From assembly GCF_020860125.1 (NCBI RefSeq), contig NZ_JAJBUX010000087.1:1-49215 (forward strand): DNA of 49,215 nt, given 5' to 3'. Below, piece after piece: positions 17,161 through 25,380 of this stretch (its first letter is position 1; each line of letters starts with the position of its first letter). Source of the stretch: Cloacibacillus sp. (GTDB taxonomy: Bacteria > Synergistota > Synergistia > Synergistales > Synergistaceae). The notes under the pieces were generated by a model, which saw only the letters and a list, made by a program, of their open reading frames with translations, was not told the DNA's origin and ran no database searches. The translations under genes and the position numbers were made by a program.

Positions 17161-17214
17161 GCCCCCTGAGCATCCAGCGCCGTATGGATATACGGCTTTC
17201 GGTTCTCAGGGGGC
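17161..17214. ncRNA. Two-stem structured element between hydrogenase operon and codB
   Basis: Outer stem GCCCCCTGAG (17161-17170) / CTCAGGGGGC (17205-17214), a symmetrical 8x8 internal loop, and inner stem GCCGTAT (17179-17185) / ATACGGC (17190-17196) with a 4-nt loop. It lies about 104 bp after the hydrogenase operon and about 65 bp before the predicted codB -10. There is no T-run on either strand, so it is not an ordinary terminator. It could be a 3'-end structure or a small RNA; I cannot assign a known class. Confidence 0.4.
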
Positions 17215-17317
17215 GGGTTATTTAGCCTGCGGCGCTTATTCGCACCGATTTATCTGTTTGAAAGATTTTGTTTTATCTGCCATGACGGATTTACGCAGGC
17301 GTTCCGTCATCAATGCT

Positions 17318-17560
17318 TCACAGGCGCGGCATTATCGTCTCCTCAAAGAATTTATACGCGGTCTCCGGTGAAACATTGTAGACGGTCCCGTCCACGTCTA
17401 CGGAGACGTCGTTCTGACACTGACCCATGCAGAAGGAGCCGCTGATCTCTATTTTATCGTGCAGTCCCCGCTCTTCGATCTCATGCTGGAAAAGCTGGAG
17501 CACATTGTAGGCTCCCTTGAGGTAGCAGGAGGTCCCAATACATATTCTCACTATGGCCAT
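17318..17560 (-). CDS. Thioredoxin-like [2Fe-2S] protein of hydrogenase operon (HndB-like)
   Basis: An 80-residue thioredoxin-like ferredoxin with C7, C12, C44 and C48 in the CxxxxC...CxxxC pattern of NuoE/HndB-type [2Fe-2S] sites. It starts 2 bp after the hydrogenase catalytic gene, the last of the four-gene operon. In Hnd-type NADP(H)-linked hydrogenases the equivalent small subunit passes electrons between the flavin subunit and the catalytic subunit. It is shorter than typical HndB (about 120 aa), keeping only the core domain. Confidence 0.8.
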   Translation of the reverse strand: MAIVRICIGTSCYLKGAYNVLQLFQHEIEERGLHDKIEISGSFCMGQCQNDVSVDVDGTVYNVSPETAYKFFEETIMPRL

Positions 17561-17562
17561 GA

Positions 17563-19257
17563 CTATGCCTCCTTCGCGTGGTAGTGTACGTGGAGCAGGT
17601 CGTGGACGCGCCCCTTCAGCAGCCCGCTGTAGAGCGAAAGCATGAGCGGGTTCTCCTCCGAACGTTTGATGCTCGACATCTTGTCCGCCGAGTAGAGTCC
17701 CTTGCCGCGGCTCACTTTGCCTTCGCGGAGGATGAAGGGCTGTCCCGCGCCGCAGACGCAGCCGCCGGGGCAGGCCATGACCTCCACAAAGTCGTAGTGC
17801 TCGCCCTCCTTGATGCGTTTTATCAGCTCATGGGCGTTTCCAAGGCCGCTGACCACCGCAATCTTAAGCTCCCTGTCCCCGTACTTCACCGTCGCCGATT
17901 TGATTCCGTCGCCGCCGCGCACGCCCTTGAAGGTGATCGTACGGAGCGCCGCCGCCGATTTGTCGGAGATTACCCGGCGCAGTACCGCCTCGGTGACGCC
18001 GCCTGTGACTCCGAAGATGACGCCAGCGCCGCTCATCGTGCCGAAGGGCATGTCGACCGCCTCCGGCTCAAGCTCTGAGAATACGATGCCGGACTCTTTT
18101 ATCATCTGAATGAGCTCCTGCGTGGTGATTACGTAGTCCACGTCGGGGCCCAGCTCGCCGCGGAATTCCTCGCGCGCCGCCTCCGCCTTTTTCGCCGTGC
18201 AGGGCATGACCGCCACATGTACATGCTTTCTCGGCGAATGTTTGTGGTGTTCCTTGATTACCGCGGCGAACATCTGCATCGGCGAGCGGCAGGTGGAGAG
18301 GTTTTTAACCACCTCCGGCTCATTCTTTTCCGCGTAGCTGACCCAGGCGGGACAGCAGGAGGTGAAGAGCGGCATCTTATGTTCGCCCTTGCCGAGGCGC
18401 GCGAGGAACTCCGCCGATTCCTCAAGCACCGTGAGATCCGCACCCGTCGAGGTGTCGAATACCTCGTTAAAGCCCATCCGGCGCAGCGCCGCGACGATTA
18501 GCCCCATCGCGTTTTCGCCGTCACCTATGCCAAGATCTTTGCCGAGCGCGACGCGCACCGCGGGGGCTATCTGCACGGAGACGCGCGTCTCTTTTTCGTC
18601 GAGAGCCTTCCAGACCCGCGCGCTGTCGTTCTTTATCACGATCGCGCCCGTCGGGCAGACGGCGGCGCACTGGCCGCAGCCGACGCAGACGCTTTCGCTG
18701 ATGGGGATGTCAAAGACGGTGCTGATCGTCATTTTTGAGCCGCGCCCCGCGAAGTCGATCGCGCCGACCTGCTGTATCTCGTTGCACATTCTCACGCAGT
18801 CTCCGCAGAGGATACATTTGTTGTGGTCGCGCGTGATGCAGAGCGACGACTCGTCGCGGCGGGGCGTCTCCGCCCCGTTCGGGAAGCGCACGCCCTCGAT
18901 GTTGAAGCGCATTGCGAGGTCCTGTAGTTTGCATTTGCCGTTATTGTTGCAGGTGGTGCAGTCGCGGCAGTGGTCGGCGAGCAGCAGCTCGAGGATCATC
19001 TTGCGGTATTTGCGGAGACGCCCGGTGTTGGTCCAGATCTCCATGCCCTCTTTGGGCGGGGTAGAGCAGGCCGCGTCAAGACCGCCCCATTTATTTTCCA
19101 CCATGCACATGCGGCAGGCGCCGTAGATGGAGAGCTCCGAGTAGTAGCAGAAGGTTGGAAGCTTGATGCCCGCTTTGCGGATAACCTCCAGGATATTCTT
19201 TTCATCCTCTATTTCGACGGGGAGCCCGTCTATCGTCATATATTTTTTCGTATCCAT
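17563..19257 (-). CDS. hydA: [FeFe] hydrogenase catalytic subunit (HydA/HndD)
   Basis: 564 residues with the full modular set. N-terminal [2Fe-2S] (C37, C48, C51, C64); His-ligated [4Fe-4S] (H96, C100, C103, C109); two ferredoxin-type [4Fe-4S] clusters (C148/151/154/158 and C191/194/197/201); then the H-cluster domain with TSCCPAW (299-305), MPCTAKK (351-357) and MACPGGC (494-500). This is a group A3-like cytosolic hydrogenase that makes or oxidises H2 and, with HydB and HydC, probably couples NADH and ferredoxin (electron bifurcation). No maturation genes (HydE/F/G) are in the window. Confidence 0.97.
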   Translation of the reverse strand: MDTKKYMTIDGLPVEIEDEKNILEVIRKAGIKLPTFCYYSELSIYGACRMCMVENKWGGLDAACSTPPKEGMEIWTNTGRLRKYRKMILELLLADHCRDCTTCNNNGKCKLQDLAMRFNIEGVRFPNGAETPRRDESSLCITRDHNKCILCGDCVRMCNEIQQVGAIDFAGRGSKMTISTVFDIPISESVCVGCGQCAAVCPTGAIVIKNDSARVWKALDEKETRVSVQIAPAVRVALGKDLGIGDGENAMGLIVAALRRMGFNEVFDTSTGADLTVLEESAEFLARLGKGEHKMPLFTSCCPAWVSYAEKNEPEVVKNLSTCRSPMQMFAAVIKEHHKHSPRKHVHVAVMPCTAKKAEAAREEFRGELGPDVDYVITTQELIQMIKESGIVFSELEPEAVDMPFGTMSGAGVIFGVTGGVTEAVLRRVISDKSAAALRTITFKGVRGGDGIKSATVKYGDRELKIAVVSGLGNAHELIKRIKEGEHYDFVEVMACPGGCVCGAGQPFILREGKVSRGKGLYSADKMSSIKRSEENPLMLSLYSGLLKGRVHDLLHVHYHAKEA

Positions 19258-19261
19258 CTAG

Positions 19262-21136
19262 TTAGGCCTCCTTGACTGCGTGGAAGGGGCACGCGGTGAC
19301 GCACGCGCCGCACTTGATACACTTATCTTTGTCGATCGTAAATGGTTCTTTTATCTTGCCGCTGATGGCCTCGGTGGGACAGCCGCGCGCGCACTTTGAG
19401 CAGCCTTTGCAGAGCGCGGGGTCTATCTCGAAGCTCTTAAGTTTCGGACAGGCGCCGACGGGGCAGTATTTTTTATTGATATGCGCCACGTATTCTTCGC
19501 GGAAATTTTTGATGGTGCTCACCACGGGAAGCGCGGCGGTCTTTCCAAGTCCGCAGAGCGCGGTGTGCGAGATCATGTCGGCAAGCTCGAGCAGCAGTTC
19601 GATGTCGCCCTCGCGTCCCTCGCCGGCGACGATACGCTCAAGAATGGCAAGCATCTGTTTCGTGCCGCCGCGGCAGGGAACGCACTTGCCGCAGGACTCG
19701 TTCTGCGTGAAGTTCATAAAGAAACGCGCCACCTCGACCATGCAGGTTTTGCTGTCCATAACGACGAGGCCGCCGGAGCCGATCATCGCCCCCGCCGCCG
19801 TCAGCGAATCAAAGTCGAGGGGCAGGTCAAGGTCCTTTGCCGTGAGGCAGCCGCCTGAGGGTCCGCTGATCTGGACCGCCTTGAAATCCGCGCCGCCGCG
19901 CATGCCGCCGCCGACCTCAAAGACGATCTCGCGCAGCGTCGTGCCCATCGGCACCTCTATCAGTCCGGTGTTTTCAATATTCCCCGTCAGCGCGAAGGCC
20001 TTCGTTCCCGGGCTCTTTTCAGGGCCGAGCGCCTTGTACCACGCCACGCCCTTATTGATGATAAGCGGCACATTGGCAAAGGTCTCAACGTTGTTGAGCA
20101 CCGTCGGGCTGTCAAAGAGACCGTGTTCCACGGTACGCGGCGGCTTGACGCGCGGCATGCCGCGCTTGCCCTCGATGGAGGCGGTCAGCGCGCTGCCCTC
20201 GCCGCAGACGAACGCGCCCGCGCCGCGGTTTATGTGCATATGAAAGGAGAAGCCGCTGCCGAGGATGTCGTCGCCGAGAAGCCCCAGCTCCTCCGCCTGC
20301 GCGATCGCGGTGCGCAGGCGCGAGACCGCCATCGGATATTCGGCGCGCACGTAGATGTAGCCGTTCTGCGCTCCGCAGGCGAGTCCGGCGATCATCATGC
20401 CCTCAAGCATACGGTGCGGGTCGCCCTCCATGATGCTTCTGTCCATAAAGGCTCCGGGGTCGCCCTCGTCGCCGTTGCAGACGATGTACTTATGTTCGGC
20501 GTTCTGGCGTTTCACCTGGCTCCATTTACGGCCTGTGGGAAAGCCCCCGCCGCCGCGCCCGCGCAGATTAGCCTCCTCGATCATACCGACGATCCCATCG
20601 CCGTCCATGTCGAAGAGGGCGCGCTCAAAGGCCGAGTAGCCGCCGATCGCGAGGTATTCCTTGATGGAGGTGGCGTCGATGTGGCCGCAGTGCTCAAGGA
20701 CGTGGCGCGTCTGTTTTTTATAGAAGGGGATCTCGTCCTGTTTCTTGAAGACCTCGCCGCCCTTCTGATAGGCGAGGCGTTCGATGTGGGAGCCGCCGAT
20801 TATCGTCTTTTCCACGATCTCCGCGCAGTCCTCCGGCTTCACCTTGACGTAGAGCCAGCCCTGCGGCTCGATCCGCACCAGCGGCCCCATCTCGCAGAAA
20901 CCGTGGCAGCCGGACTTTTTCAGCCCGACGGAGTGTTCGTGCGGCTCCTCTTTGAGCTCGACGGCGACGTTGATGCCGCGCTCCGTCATGATCTTTTTCA
21001 GCTCGTCATATATCTCCAGAGAGCCGCTCGATATACAGCCGGTACCGGCGCAGATGAGAATCTTTTTATCCTCCTCGCCGAGGCTGGCGGCGTAGATTTC
21101 GCGCAGCTCCCGAAGTTCTTCACGTCCCTTTATCAT
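19262..21136 (-). CDS. hydB: NADH-binding flavoprotein subunit of hydrogenase (HydB/HndC, NuoF-like)
   Basis: 624 residues: an N-terminal thioredoxin-like [2Fe-2S] domain (to about 110), then the NuoF core with NLRGRGGGGFPTGRKW (NADH-binding) and the FMN-site NGDEGDPGAFMDR. The SLBB region follows, then ESCGKCVPCRGG for the N3-type [4Fe-4S] cluster. The C-terminus adds two [4Fe-4S] clusters (CKGCSKCARGCP and CIKCGACVTACP). This layout is that of HydB in bifurcating hydrogenases. It lies 1-4 bp from its neighbours in hydC-hydB-hydA. Confidence 0.96.
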   Translation of the reverse strand: MIKGREELRELREIYAASLGEEDKKILICAGTGCISSGSLEIYDELKKIMTERGINVAVELKEEPHEHSVGLKKSGCHGFCEMGPLVRIEPQGWLYVKVKPEDCAEIVEKTIIGGSHIERLAYQKGGEVFKKQDEIPFYKKQTRHVLEHCGHIDATSIKEYLAIGGYSAFERALFDMDGDGIVGMIEEANLRGRGGGGFPTGRKWSQVKRQNAEHKYIVCNGDEGDPGAFMDRSIMEGDPHRMLEGMMIAGLACGAQNGYIYVRAEYPMAVSRLRTAIAQAEELGLLGDDILGSGFSFHMHINRGAGAFVCGEGSALTASIEGKRGMPRVKPPRTVEHGLFDSPTVLNNVETFANVPLIINKGVAWYKALGPEKSPGTKAFALTGNIENTGLIEVPMGTTLREIVFEVGGGMRGGADFKAVQISGPSGGCLTAKDLDLPLDFDSLTAAGAMIGSGGLVVMDSKTCMVEVARFFMNFTQNESCGKCVPCRGGTKQMLAILERIVAGEGREGDIELLLELADMISHTALCGLGKTAALPVVSTIKNFREEYVAHINKKYCPVGACPKLKSFEIDPALCKGCSKCARGCPTEAISGKIKEPFTIDKDKCIKCGACVTACPFHAVKEA

Positions 21137-21137
21137 C

Positions 21138-21614
21138 TTAGAGCTCCTCCTTGAGCGCGGCGACGAGCCCGGAGGCCTTATCGGGCGTCATCGCGGGATA
21201 GACTTTGTCGTTGACGGTGAGTACCGGCGCAAGGCCGCAGGCGCCGAGGCAGGATACCGTCTCCACCGTGAAGCCGAGGTCGTCTGTCGTCACTTTTTTA
21301 TCGGAGAGACCCAGCTCGGAGCGCAGACGGTCGAGGATAGGGATCGATTTACGCACGTGACAGGCGGTGCCGTCGCAGACTTTGATCACAAATTTTCCCT
21401 TCGGGTTGAGGGAAAAATTCTCATAAAAGGTGGCCACGCTGTATATGCGCGCCTGAGGAACCCTCAGCTTCTTTGAGAGGTAGGGGAAAATCTCACGGGG
21501 CAGATAGCGGTAATGCTCCTGAATATCCTGCAATATCGCGATGACGGCCGTACCCGAGGATTCATGTGCCTCAAGTATCTTATCGATGAGCGTGTAATCA
21601 AAATTTTCTGTCAC
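21138..21614 (-). CDS. hydC: NuoE-like [2Fe-2S] subunit of hydrogenase (HydC/HndA)
   Basis: A 158-residue NuoE-family protein. Cluster ligands are C80 and C85 (KVCDGTACHV) and C122 and C126 (SCLGACGLAP). A helical N-terminus (IDKILEAHESS, ILQDIQEHYRYLP) is typical of HydC/NuoE. It is the electron-transfer subunit next to the flavin in HydB. First gene of the hydrogenase operon, about 118 bp downstream of rex. Confidence 0.95.
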   Translation of the reverse strand: MTENFDYTLIDKILEAHESSGTAVIAILQDIQEHYRYLPREIFPYLSKKLRVPQARIYSVATFYENFSLNPKGKFVIKVCDGTACHVRKSIPILDRLRSELGLSDKKVTTDDLGFTVETVSCLGACGLAPVLTVNDKVYPAMTPDKASGLVAALKEEL

Positions 21615-21732
21615 GATAACATCCCTCTTTTTTGTTTATTTGTATAGCCCTTTTCAGGGCAAACACCATCATTGCCCCGCGCCACCGCGGAGCTGACGGA
21701 CGATCGCTTTTAGTTTTGCTGCCGGTTACCGA

Positions 21733-22389
21733 TTAAAGACTGAGACTCTCCTGGCGCTGGCGCAGCCTGCTGGAGAGCACCGCGAACGAGGCGGCGAGAT
21801 TTTCATTCGAGATTATCACATCGTCGGGGACATTGAGGTGCGCCGGCGCGAAGTTCCAGATCGCCTTGATGCCGCCGCGGACCATCACGTCACAGATCTC
21901 CTGCGCGTACTGCGCGGGGGCTGTGATGATGCCGATATGAACCGTGAAACGTCCGCAGAGCTCCGTCAGCCGCGAGACGTCGAATATCTCCTTGCCGTGC
22001 ACGGTGGTCCCGATCACCGCGGGGTCGTTATCAAATCCGGCGATAATGGAAAGACCGTAGCGGTCAAAATTTTTATATGAAAGAAGGGCACGGCCAAGAT
22101 TGCCTACGCCGGCGACGACCGCCTCATGGGCGTTTTTACAGCCCAGGAACTCTTCCATATCCTCGATAAGTCCCTCCAGGGCAAAGCCGATACGCGGGTT
22201 TCCGTCGACCTTGGAGACGGCGGCAAGATCTTTCCTCACCTGCACGGGGTGCAGCCCCAGCTCTCCCGCGAGAAAGGCCGCCGATACATGGCTGCTGCCG
22301 TCGGCACGCAGTTTTTTCAAGTGTTCAAGATAGAGCGGCATTCGCTGCAGAGATTGTCTTGATATGCTTAAAGGTTTTGTATTAGGCAC
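21733..22389 (-). CDS. rex: Redox-sensing transcriptional repressor Rex
   Basis: A 218-residue Rex. The GTG at 22389 is taken as start, since GGAGGG lies 7 nt before it; in-frame upstream GTG and ATG codons lack one. A winged-helix N-terminus (SRQSLQRMPLYLEHL, GLHPVQVRKDLA) is followed by a Rossmann NAD(H) domain (VVAGVGNLGRALL) and GIKAIWNFAPAHLNVP. Rex leaves DNA when NADH/NAD+ rises and typically controls fermentative and hydrogenase genes, which fits the hydrogenase genes following on the same strand. Confidence 0.95.
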   Translation of the reverse strand: MPNTKPLSISRQSLQRMPLYLEHLKKLRADGSSHVSAAFLAGELGLHPVQVRKDLAAVSKVDGNPRIGFALEGLIEDMEEFLGCKNAHEAVVAGVGNLGRALLSYKNFDRYGLSIIAGFDNDPAVIGTTVHGKEIFDVSRLTELCGRFTVHIGIITAPAQYAQEICDVMVRGGIKAIWNFAPAHLNVPDDVIISNENLAASFAVLSSRLRQRQESLSL

Positions 22390-22421
22390 CTGCTCACCCT
22401 CCATAACTCTCACATCATTCG

Positions 22422-22445
22422 TTATCGATAATTATATATCGATAA
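22422..22445. promoter_or_regulatory. Inverted repeat over the rex promoter
   Basis: TTATCGATA-N6-TATCGATAA, with a third TTATCGATA at 22500-22508. On the minus strand a TTGCAT, a 16-bp spacer and TATAAT (about 22457 to 22430) form a rex promoter lying inside the repeat. It could be a Rex autoregulatory site (unlike the usual TTGTGAA...TTCACAA) or an operator of the divergent hip module. Confidence 0.5.
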
Positions 22446-22532
22446 TAAAAATATGCAACCCCTATTCTGAGAAAACGCCGGATAAATCTTTCAGTCTGTT
22501 TATCGATATGGAATACATCCTCATTAAATACA

Positions 22533-22561
22533 TTGATTTTATACCTTATATGGTGTATATT
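22533..22561 (+). promoter_or_regulatory. hipBST promoter
   Basis: TTGATT (22533-22538), a 17-bp spacer and TATATT (22556-22561). Transcription should begin near 22568, which places the ATG at 22567 too early to be the hipB start and supports the TTG at 22603. The operator-like repeat at 22540-22559 overlaps the spacer and -10. Confidence 0.6.
22540..22559. promoter_or_regulatory. Candidate HipB operator O1
   Basis: TATACC-N6-GGTGTATA, an imperfect palindrome over the hip promoter. A relative, TATACCC-N4-GGGGTGAT, lies at 22581-22599 just before the hipB start. E. coli HipB binds TATCC-N8-GGATA palindromes, a similar design. Binding is inferred. Confidence 0.45.
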
Positions 22562-22602
22562 TTGTCATGAAAGCATATTTTATACCCATTCGGGGTGATT
22601 TT

Positions 22603-22818
22603 TTGAATAAGAATAATCTGGCCATAACTGTGAAAAAAAACCGGAAAAAATTACACCTCACCCAAGTAGAGGCGGCGGAACGGGCCGGAGTCGGGCTGCG
22701 CTTTATCCGCGAGCTGGAGTGCGGCAAGAAGACGCTGCGCATGGATAAGGTAAACGACCTGCTCTTTCTCTTTGGACTGGAGCTGGGCCCCGTACCTATG
22801 GAGCGAGACGATGAGTGA
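22603..22818 (+). CDS. hipB: HipB-like helix-turn-helix antitoxin
   Basis: A 71-residue XRE-family protein with the helix-turn-helix at about 18-40 (LTQVEAAERAGVGLRFIRELE). The TTG at 22603 is proposed as start, with GGGGTG about 6-10 nt upstream, because the promoter would start transcription near 22568. The alternative is the ATG at 22567 (83 aa, no ribosome site). HipB binds operators upstream and represses the module. The stop overlaps the hipS start (ATGAGTGA). Confidence 0.85.
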   Translation: MNKNNLAITVKKNRKKLHLTQVEAAERAGVGLRFIRELECGKKTLRMDKVNDLLFLFGLELGPVPMERDDE

Positions 22819-23140
22819 GCCTCTGCGCCGCTGTGTCGTTAATTTTTTCGGGCGTCCCGCGGGCGAGATCACGGAGAGCGACAGCGGCTACTGCTTCTCC
22901 TATTACCATAGTTATCTCGCGTCGGAAGATGCCGCTCCGATAAGCGTCACGCTGCCGCTGCGTGAAGAACCGTTTGAGACAAAGACCCTCCATCCATTTT
23001 TTGACGGACTGATACCGGAGGGATGGAGCCTGGATATAGTCGTGAAAAACTGGAAGCTGGACCCGCGCGACCGGATGGGGCTGCTTATGGCCTGCTGCAA
23101 AAACTGTATCGGCGCGGCGTCGATAGAGGTAAAACCGTGA
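22811..23140 (+). CDS. hipS: HipS-like antitoxin (HipA N-terminal subdomain 1)
   Basis: A 109-residue protein equal to the first subdomain of HipA kinases. RCVVNFFGRPAGEI at the start and PISVTLPLREEPF followed by HPFFDGLIPEGWSL are signatures of the couple_hipA domain. In single-chain HipA this region is fused to the kinase; here it is a separate gene ending in a 4-bp GTGA overlap with the next gene. In characterised HipBST modules HipS is the antitoxin that restrains HipT. Confidence 0.85.
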   Translation: MSEPLRRCVVNFFGRPAGEITESDSGYCFSYYHSYLASEDAAPISVTLPLREEPFETKTLHPFFDGLIPEGWSLDIVVKNWKLDPRDRMGLLMACCKNCIGAASIEVKP

Positions 23141-24105
23141 GGCGCTGTTTATGCTGTTACGGAGAGCTGGAGAGCGGCCTGTATCATAAGGCCTGCTCTA
23201 TGAAGCTTTTCGGGAGCCAGGAGCCTCCGACGATCGATTACACCCTCGACGAGCTTTACAGCAAAGCGCGTGACAAGATCATCGAAAGCGCCGCCGTGCC
23301 TGGAGTTCAGCCAAAGATGTCCATGGAACGGCTGTCGAAGGCCGGAGACAATAAACTTACCTTTGTCGGACTTTGGGGCGATTATATTTTAAAACCGCAG
23401 TCAAAAACTTATCCTTTCCTGCCGGAAAACGAGGCGCTCACGATGAAACTGGCGGAGGCCGCCGGCATTCCTACCGCGCCCTCCGGACTGCTGCCGCTAG
23501 CCTCAGGCGAGCTGGCCTACCTGACGCTGCGGATGGACAGAGCCGGCATAAAAAGGTATGAGGCAAAAAAGAAATTGAGGCACATGGAGGATTTCTGCCA
23601 GATAACAGAACACATGACGGAATATAAATATAAAGGATCGATGGAGCTGATAGCGAAAAACCTGCGCCGTTATTCCACAGCCCCAGGCTACGACCTTTCC
23701 GTTCTGTTTGACATGGCGGTCTTTATCTTCCTCACGGGCAACGGCGATATGCACCTGAAAAATTTCTCGCTTCTTTACGACGGAGGCGAAAGGAGGCTCG
23801 CACCCGCATATGATCTTCTTTCGACTAGGCTCGTCATTGCCGAAAAGGACGACCCGGAAGAGTTTGCCATGCCGATGAACGGTAAAAAGAGCAACTTCAA
23901 AGAGGTCGATTTTATCAAGTTTTCCGAGTCGGAGGGGCTCAACAAAAATCATTATAACAGAACGATGGTCCGATTCGCAAAACGGCTGCCCGCAATGTTC
24001 AGTCTCATAAAGCAAAGCTTCCTGCCGGAGTCGGCACGCCGCCAATATTTGGAGCTGCTTGAATCTCGAGCGGCAAGATTAAATATTTTACCTGATAGGG
24101 TATAA
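23137..24105 (+). CDS. hipT: HipT-like serine/threonine kinase toxin
   Basis: A 322-residue HipA-family kinase lacking the N-terminal subdomain. The start is the GTG at 23137 (GAGG 7 nt upstream, 4-bp overlap with hipS). A Cys-rich opening (CLCCYGEL...YHKACS) is typical of this split form. The Gly-rich loop region is PGVQPKMSM (55-63). Catalytic residues are seen in GNGDMHLKNFSLL (D204, N209) and the metal Asp in PAYDLLS (D226). HipT of E. coli phosphorylates tryptophanyl-tRNA synthetase; the target here is unknown. The module is on the strand opposite all its neighbours. Confidence 0.9.
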   Translation: MRRCLCCYGELESGLYHKACSMKLFGSQEPPTIDYTLDELYSKARDKIIESAAVPGVQPKMSMERLSKAGDNKLTFVGLWGDYILKPQSKTYPFLPENEALTMKLAEAAGIPTAPSGLLPLASGELAYLTLRMDRAGIKRYEAKKKLRHMEDFCQITEHMTEYKYKGSMELIAKNLRRYSTAPGYDLSVLFDMAVFIFLTGNGDMHLKNFSLLYDGGERRLAPAYDLLSTRLVIAEKDDPEEFAMPMNGKKSNFKEVDFIKFSESEGLNKNHYNRTMVRFAKRLPAMFSLIKQSFLPESARRQYLELLESRAARLNILPDRV

Positions 24106-24127
24106 AACAACCAAATAAACTATTTTT

Positions 24128-24143
24128 ATAACCTATAGGGTAT
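24128..24143. promoter_or_regulatory. HipB-operator-like repeat downstream of hipT
   Basis: ATAACCTATAGGGTAT, with a second copy TACCTGATAGGGTA at 24089-24102 over the hipT stop. Both resemble the palindromes at the hip promoter. They could be extra HipB sites or ends of the module. Seen in sequence only. Confidence 0.35.
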
Positions 24144-24151
24144 GATTATCT

Positions 24152-25183
24152 TTACCAGATGCTCCACGACGGATTCGGAGACAGGCGCAGATCTGAGCGG
24201 TTTCCGCGCATGTAGGAGTTGTACCCGGCGGCGGCGATCATCACCGCGTTGTCGGTGCACATCCCACGCGGCGGCAGAAAGAGCTCCACTCCCCTGTCGC
24301 GCGAGTATTCCGTGAGCGCGGCGCGCAGTCCGGAGTTTGCGGCTACGCCGCCCGACACGGTGAGGCGTTTCACGCCCGTACGCTTCACGGCGAGCTTTAT
24401 CTTACCCATCAGGCTGTCTACGACGGCCTTTTGGAAGGAGGCGCAGAGGTCCGCGAGCGGAAATTCCTCGCCAAGCGCCGTCTCTTTCCCGATGAGCGTC
24501 ATCGCGGCGGTCTTGAGGCCGCTGAAGCTGAATTCTATCTCCTTCGTCGAGGCCAGCGGCAGCGGCAGCTGGAAGGCGTCCGGATCTCCGCCGGCGGCAA
24601 GCCTGTCTATTATCGGGCCGCCGGGATAACCGAGCCCCAGCACTTTCGACACCTTATCGTAGGCCTCGCCCGCCGCGTCGTCGCGCGTCGAGCCAAGCAG
24701 CTCATAGCCGCCGAAGGCGCGCACGAGCACCACTTCGGTATGTCCGCCGGAGACTATCAGCGAGATAAACGGCGGCTTAAGCTCCTCCGAGACGGCGGCA
24801 TTGGCAAAGATATGGCCCTCCAGGTGGTTGACGCCGATTAGCGGCACCCCCCATCCCTGCGACAGGGCCTTCGCCGTCATCACGCCGACAAGCAGCGAGC
24901 CCATAAGCCCGGGGCCGGATGTTACGGCGATCAGGCTCAGCTCCTTCGCCGGCTCCCCGATTCCCGCCTTGGCGAGCACGCTCTCAAGCAGCGGCAGGAT
25001 CGCCTCCTGGTGCATACGCGAGGCAAGCTCCGGCACCACACCGCCGTAGACGCTGTGTGAGTCTATCTGGCTCGATATGACCTCAGCTAGCAGCCCATGG
25101 CCTCCCTCAAGCACCGCGAGCGCGGTGTCGTCGCAGCTGGATTCGATACCAAGAGTAAGAAATTTTTTTTCGCTCTCAGCCAT
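24152..25183 (-). CDS. tsaD: tRNA N6-adenosine threonylcarbamoyltransferase TsaD
   Basis: A 343-residue universal enzyme (Kae1/Gcp/YgjD family). It opens with LGIESSCDDTALAVL; the iron ligands are H120 and H124 (GVNHLEGHIFA), and SGPGLMGSLLVG and LIVSGGHTEVVLV form the ATPase fold. With TsaB/C/E it makes t6A37 in ANN-decoding tRNAs. Its ATG overlaps the upstream TGA by one base (TGATG). Confidence 0.98.
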   Translation of the reverse strand: MAESEKKFLTLGIESSCDDTALAVLEGGHGLLAEVISSQIDSHSVYGGVVPELASRMHQEAILPLLESVLAKAGIGEPAKELSLIAVTSGPGLMGSLLVGVMTAKALSQGWGVPLIGVNHLEGHIFANAAVSEELKPPFISLIVSGGHTEVVLVRAFGGYELLGSTRDDAAGEAYDKVSKVLGLGYPGGPIIDRLAAGGDPDAFQLPLPLASTKEIEFSFSGLKTAAMTLIGKETALGEEFPLADLCASFQKAVVDSLMGKIKLAVKRTGVKRLTVSGGVAANSGLRAALTEYSRDRGVELFLPPRGMCTDNAVMIAAAGYNSYMRGNRSDLRLSPNPSWSIW

Positions 25184-25380
25184 CAGTGCGAGCAGCCTCT
25201 GCAGCCGGCGCAGTTTCCGCCGCAGTTACAGCCTTTAGCGCGCCGCATCTCGCCCTTTTGGTGGATGAGCACGCGGCAGCGGCACTGCGGGCACTTTTCG
25301 GCAAAGGTCTCCGTCTCGAAGACGAGCCCACATTCGGCGCATTTATAGATGTGCAGAGCCTCTACTTGGGAACTTTCCAT
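25183..25380 (-). CDS. Small zinc-ribbon protein
   Basis: A 65-residue protein with two Cys pairs in a rubredoxin/FmdB-like ribbon (YKCAECGLVFETETFAEKC then CPQCRC) and a Cys/Gly-rich tail of CNCGGNCAGCRGCSH. The tail could hold a second metal site. It overlaps the secreted-protein gene upstream by 19 bp and tsaD by one base, so it is translated with tsaD. FmdB-like ribbons often act in regulation; the function here is unknown. Confidence 0.75.
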   Translation of the reverse strand: MESSQVEALHIYKCAECGLVFETETFAEKCPQCRCRVLIHQKGEMRRAKGCNCGGNCAGCRGCSH

